20,771 bases of DNA, taken from NCBI GenBank assembly GCA_002005505.1, contig MVGU01001909.1, positions 1 through 20,771 of the forward strand. Reading direction: 5' to 3'. Under the pieces are notes generated by a model that searched no databases, had not been told where the DNA came from, and worked only from the letters and a program-made list of their open reading frames with translations. The stretch is from Botryococcus braunii (taxonomy: Eukaryota > Chlorophyta > Trebouxiophyceae). Below, one piece after another: positions 17,176-20,771 of the stretch (its first letter is position 1; each line of letters starts with the position of its first letter). The translations under genes were made by a program, and so were the position numbers.

Positions 17176-17612
17176 GCACACATGACAATGTTTAGCGCTA
17201 GGAAGGTCTCTTTGAAAGTTGCAATCTAGCAATTGATTACCTCCGGCACACAGAGGCGGTGTTTAGGGCCAATTAGGGCTCCTTTTAAATTGCAATCCAG
17301 CCAGTAATTAGTTTCGCACACAGCCCAATCCTCAGGGCCAGTGACGGCTCCTTTTGAGTTGCAATCTAGCCAGCAGCTAGTTTCGCACACTGGGCAATGT
17401 TAAGGGCCAGACAAGGGCTCCATTTCAGAGTTGCAATCCAGCCAGCAGTTCGTTGCGCACACATGACAACAGTATGAGCCAGTAAGGGCGGCTTCAAAAG
17501 CTGCAATTCTGTAACGACAGCAGCACACGGGACAACGTTTATAGCCAGTAAGGGCTCCTTCAAACCTGCAGCCGGTACGGGCTCCTTCAAAGTTGCAGAA
17601 CGTATACGTAGC
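17176..17612 (-). pseudogene. Degenerate tandem Cys-rich protein repeat (CPVC...WLDCN...GAxxGP)
   Basis: Read on the minus strand from 17612 down, one frame is open except for a single TAA (17402-17400) and then a TAG (17228-17226) where a 2-base indel breaks the phase. It repeats a unit of about 23 residues whose clearest copies read CPVCETSCWLD then CNSKGAVTGP, and VCETNYWLD then CNLKGALIGP. Unit anchors (codon TGC or its equivalent) lie at 17597, 17570, 17504, 17435, 17363, 17294 and 17223, giving spacings of 27, 66, 69, 72, 69 and 71 bases. Differences between units are often synonymous (TGG CTG/CTA GAT; ACT/ACG; AAT/AAC), as in a repeat once under protein selection. Four Cys per unit suggests zinc binding. 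I do not recognise the family, and intron or promoter context is not clear. Confidence 0.5.
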
Positions 17613-17615
17613 TAC

Positions 17616-17687
17616 CTATAGGACAAGTGTACATCTAGCCTATAGGACATATGTACATCTAGCATATAGGACATGTGTACATCTGGG
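17616..17687. repeat. 24-bp tandem repeat, three copies
   Basis: CTATAGGACA.GTGTACATCTAGC-type units at 17616-17639, 17640-17663 and 17664-17687, with two to five differences between copies. GTGTAC/GTACAC-like cores make each unit partly self-complementary. Confidence 0.9.
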
Positions 17688-18239
17688 AGAGGGGCCTGCA
17701 GCATGGAATTAAGCATATGAGAGAAGGCTCATGTTCTGAAGAATGTGTTAAGATAGTATAGTAAACCATGCATGCTCTCAAAACGTATCCCAGCACATAG
17801 GACAGCCCCGGGGGGGGGGGGGGGCAGGGAAAGGGGGAACGATCTATATTGTTAGTCGCTAGTCGCTGCCAGTAACGGGTCTGGAGAAAATCTGTCCCCC
17901 CAAAGATCTAAACTGTTAGTGACTGTGACTTGCAAGGCACCATCCTTCCTGGTAGCCCCCTTCGCGGGTGCCCAACGAGCATAACATGAGATACTTCCCC
18001 ATCGTGTCAAGTCGTTTAACAGAGACGCACAGAGGCCGATGCTGCTAGTGACCTCGTGCATACAGTACGCACATACTTGAAGGGCTTTGCTTCGGGGCTA
18101 AGAAAGCTCGGGAATTCTAATGTATGCACAACACAGCTCGTTCTTGTCAGCCACACTTAATCAAAACACCACAGATACCAATATTGATTATGCACATCTC
18201 CTCGATGGGGGCTATGTTGGGTCATGCCCCACATTTTTT
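17688..18239. other. Unassigned region with poly-G tract
   Basis: G15 at 17810-17824. ATTGTTAGT..C occurs twice (17850 and 17912 areas: AGATCTA.ATTGTTAGT / AGATCTAAACTGTTAGT), a loose repeat of about 60 bp period. A minus-strand frame (17852-18061) has no recognised domain. Confidence 0.5.
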
Positions 18240-18564
18240 GTACGATTTCTGATCAGAAACCACACAAAATTGTTTGGTCCGAGGTTTCTGGCAGTTAATT
18301 GCATTCCGGCTTAGGTGCATGGAAACTCCGTGACTAGCTCATCAATTCAATTTTAATTGCAGTACGAAATCGTACTAATTGTAGCACATTGGTCTGTCTG
18401 GGCTTTTCGTAAGGGCTTGGTTATGCTGGGTGGAGGCCACGGCACTTCGTGTATGTATTGGGGGCCAATTTGAGGCCACGGGGAGTATTCTTTTTGCTTA
18501 CATAATCTCGTCTCCGCGTGTGCCGGGTCATGCACTTTCACTTTTTCAAAGTACGAAATCGTAC
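18240..18564. promoter_or_regulatory. Three related GTACGA palindromic sites
   Basis: AGTACGAAATCGTACT (18361-18376) and GTACGAAATCGTAC (18551-18564) are the same palindrome, with 6-7 base arms and an AA centre. GTACGATTTC (18240-18249) is the reverse complement of ten bases of it and overlaps a perfect palindrome TTTCTGATCAGAAA (18246-18259). They lie just upstream of, or at the start of, the MYND-type gene model, so they could be operator-like sites for a dimeric regulator; this is inference. Confidence 0.45.
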
Positions 18565-20373
18565 CCCCGCCTCAAGCCCTGCACATAATTGTTGTATTCG
18601 TCGAGCGGTCGTCCAGGTCGTCGTACAGGTCGACGCCAGTGGTCGTGCCGGACTGCTCACAATCTGGTGGGTGGACGGCGGTGGCCCCGCAGAATGTTCC
18701 AAACGGAAGCGCCAGCTTGGGTAAGGTACCGCTGCTCACAACTAATAAGTCTGTTTCGCATAGTAAGGTTTCGCACAGAACTAATTCACAATCGCCGATT
18801 GTTATCCTCTTGCTAGTAACCGGTGAATTATTGTGTAGGCATGGATTTCAACTCGATTGTTGGATTAAATTTGCGCTGTTTTCTTTAATAATCATTCTGA
18901 CTTATTGGCTCTGGGTACAACGAAAACAAGGATATGACTGGGTGCGCTCCCTTTAGGCCCCAGCCTGGACATGTCTCCACATGAATCCTGGCGTGTGTTG
19001 TCTGATGTAATTTTTAGTTGGGGTGGCTCTGGGATGCAGGTAGTGGAGGCGTTGGGCGCGGCCAGCACGCCACTTCGACTGTTTCTTCGAAAGTTGCTTC
19101 GCATAGCTCCGGCAAGATTTTCTTGGCCGGAGCTATGCCGCACAGAATGGGCTGACGGTCAGCATTTATCAACTACGGATGAAAGGCGAGTTCCTAACTA
19201 TCGTGTACCCTTCACCCTTCAGCGGAACGGGCTTGTCGAAAAGTTAGCGAAGGATGAGCACATTTGTTGGTCCCTGCTCAATAGAGTGCTTGAATACTGC
19301 ATGACGTAAGTCCTAAAATCGCAGTTTTATAGGGTCTCCGCCCATTTTTCTGGAGATACTGGCCGGGTCTGCTCCCTTGTCATGTCTTATCTTTGTTGTA
19401 GCAGCAATTGCAAGGCTGCTGGTCAGGCCTGGGGGCCAACAAATCTCAAGCAGGATCAATGGGGTTTTAAAAGTGGTGTGATGCCGCTTGTCCTGTGCTG
19501 ACGCACTTGAGCTTCACTTGTGGGCAGGATCATCTCTTTGGAGGAGCGGGTCCAGTCACTGGAAGTACTGATACAGGGTCCATCACAGGTAAAGAAGTTC
19601 ATCAAATGTTCATACTGGTTGGAGGGTTGCAATGAAGGCTCTTTTAGAGGTCCTGAGCTTCTTGGATTGCTATTTTATTCTTATGTGCTGCTTTTGCCCA
19701 ATGCCTATCTAGTACTATAGTGTGTTGAATCTGCCCAGTATGCTCATTGTAATTAGCATAGAGTTTCAAGGAGGTGCAGTTTTTAGGGCATTTTAGGTCA
19801 ACAAAGCGAATGACTCACGCAGAAGCGTAGTTTAGTCTTTAAGGGGTGGAACCTTGCAAGGAGTTCGTCACTTAGGGTTTGTCACATAAGGATCTCGCTT
19901 TCGCACCACTGACGCGCCAGGTGCAGGACGTGCAGCAGGCCGCATTTGTATGTCAGCCCTGGACGTGGCAAGTTCCGAGCAAGACAGGGTGCTGGGCCTC
20001 CTTAGACGGGGCAACGGGCAGCCAAGCAACTGAGTTGCGAAGTGCCGGCAAGGCCAAGGGCAAAGGAGTTGCATACAGTGCGGCGCGCGAAAGATCAGAC
20101 GGGGCGCGTTTGAGGGTCTGTAGCGCTTGCCGGCTGGCTTTCTACTGTTCAAAAGCCTGTCAGACGTGCAATTGGCCCTTCACAAGCCAGACTGCATTGC
20201 TCTGTGTTCACTGCAAGCAGCCTTGCAGGCCGGGGTGTTGGAAGGACCATAAGGACTGCTCGACAGATTATGATAATGAGATGGCATTCCAGCCAGGGTT
20301 GTCGATTTCTTTTTTCCGCCACGGCCACGTGGCCTTGAAACTTGCGTCAACTCCTGTTTTCTGCAGCTTTTGA
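18530..20373 (+). CDS. Four-exon gene model ending in a MYND-like zinc finger
   Basis: Proposed exons: 18530-18720, 18964-19305, 19528-19588 and 19921-20373, with introns of 243, 222 and 332 bases. Donors are GTAAGG (18721), GTAAGT (19306) and GTAAAG (19589); acceptors are CCCAG, GGGCAG and GCCAG. Phases agree at each joint (2/1, 2/1, 0/0), which is the main support. Exon 2 has no known domain (SWRVLSDVIFSWGGSGM; RVPFTLQRNGLVEKLAKDEH). Exon 3 is an amphipathic helix (IISLEERVQSLEVLIQ). Exon 4 carries RVCSACRLAFYCSKACQ and CWKDHKDC (about 20116-20258), which fits the second half of a MYND finger, a protein-protein interaction module; the first CxxC pair is not seen. A 63-base in-frame optional intron (20166-20228) would bring the final H and C to usual spacing. 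The start is uncertain, the TGA at 20371 may be a frameshift, and the full function is unknown. Confidence 0.42.
19101..19138 (+). other. Long stem-loop inside exon 2 of the MYND-type gene
   Basis: GCATAGCTCCGG (19101-19112) pairs perfectly with CCGGAGCTATGC (19127-19138). Inside, CAAGA pairs with TCTTG with one bulged G, leaving a 3-base TTT loop: 17 paired bases in total. It lies in coding sequence (RIAPARFSWPELCR). Confidence 0.85.
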
Positions 20374-20615
20374 TGGCCGGAGTGAAACCCTACAACAAGA
20401 CTCTTGCAGCTTTTCTGGCTGGCAACCCAGACTCCTCAGTAGGTTGCAGCCAGGTCTGGCTGGTAGCCTGCGCGATGCAATCAGTCCTCTCCCGCTGGTG
20501 GAGGTTGGAAGGTTGCCTCTGGAAGCCCGTAACGCAGTCTTTTTGCTGTCACCTTTCCAGACTAGCATGGACCTCCTCCGGCTGTTCACCGCTGCATGCA
20601 CGCCCATACCAGCTT
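20374..20615 (+). other. Tail after the MYND-type frame, coding status open
   Basis: Overlapping plus-strand frames stay open: one (20342-20617) reads LLSRLQPGLAGSLRDAISPL and LPLEARNAVFLLSPFQTSM, another reads YNKTLAAFLAGNPDSSVG. Either could continue the gene after a splice or after a sequencing frameshift. GTAGGTTGCAG (20439-20449) contains donor-like and acceptor-like words. No domain was identified. Confidence 0.3.
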
Positions 20616-20708
20616 GAGAGAGAGAGGGGGGGGGGAGAGGAGGGGGGGGGGAGAGAGAGGAGGAGAGAGAGAGGGGAGAGGGAGAGAGACGAGAGAGGAG
20701 AGAGAGAG

Positions 20709-20771
<63 letters not shown>
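20616..20771. repeat. (GA)n/poly-G tract at window end
   Basis: GA repeat with G9 and G10 runs and scattered extra G bases, the same style as 1-424. It runs off the end of the window. Confidence 0.97.

Noticed and set aside
16883..17687. CRISPR-like array
   Set aside because: The repeats are directly tandem with no unique spacers, and the context is eukaryotic.

Overview
This window looks like nuclear DNA of a eukaryote. The evidence is GT-AG introns with matching phases, long (GA)n, (CT)n and (CA)n microsatellites, an LTR retrotransposon, and sparse, low-density coding. No bacterial operon, rRNA, tRNA or CRISPR array was seen. A green alga (prasinophyte or volvocine type) is my best guess from the microsatellite load, mixed GC and a MYND-type zinc finger, but it is only a guess. 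(GA)n tracts lie at both window ends, so the window may be a contig that stops in repeats.

Layout. 1-424 is (GA)n and poly-G. 808-1396 is a minisatellite built from TTTGGGA / TCCCAAA palindromes. 1779-11647 is a young Ty3/gypsy-like LTR retrotransposon. Its two LTRs are about 1.51 kb each and differ at only about seven positions by eye. The 5' LTR is split by a secondary insertion of about 1.58 kb (2714-4294) that itself carries a (CT)n tract. 4874-4891 is a primer-binding site, followed by an untranslated leader of about 0.9 kb with a repeated hairpin, then gag, a proline-rich linker and a retropepsin. Joined to the retropepsin is a domain that reads like a Dam-type (phage/DIRS-type) adenine-N6 methyltransferase. 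Next come the first residues of the usual gypsy RT region, which break off into an unrelated open frame of about 320 codons. No RT, RNase H or integrase core is visible, so the element looks non-autonomous. A polypurine tract and the 3' LTR close it.

11648-16880 is sparse. It has three or four candidate exons, several long (CA)n/(GT)n tracts, homopolymers and a 61-bp duplication. 16883-17690 is a cluster of tandem repeats. On its minus strand part of this cluster reads as a degenerate Cys-rich protein repeat (CPVC...WLDCN...GAxxGP) of about 23 residues. 18240-18564 holds three related GTACGA-type palindromic sites. 18530-20373 is a plus-strand gene model of four exons whose intron phases agree, ending in a MYND-like zinc finger. 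One exon contains a 17-bp inverted repeat.

The most unusual feature is the methyltransferase-like domain fused downstream of a gypsy-type protease, in an element that has lost its polymerase but kept another long open frame. The second is the cryptic Cys-rich repeat on the minus strand around 17.2-17.6 kb.
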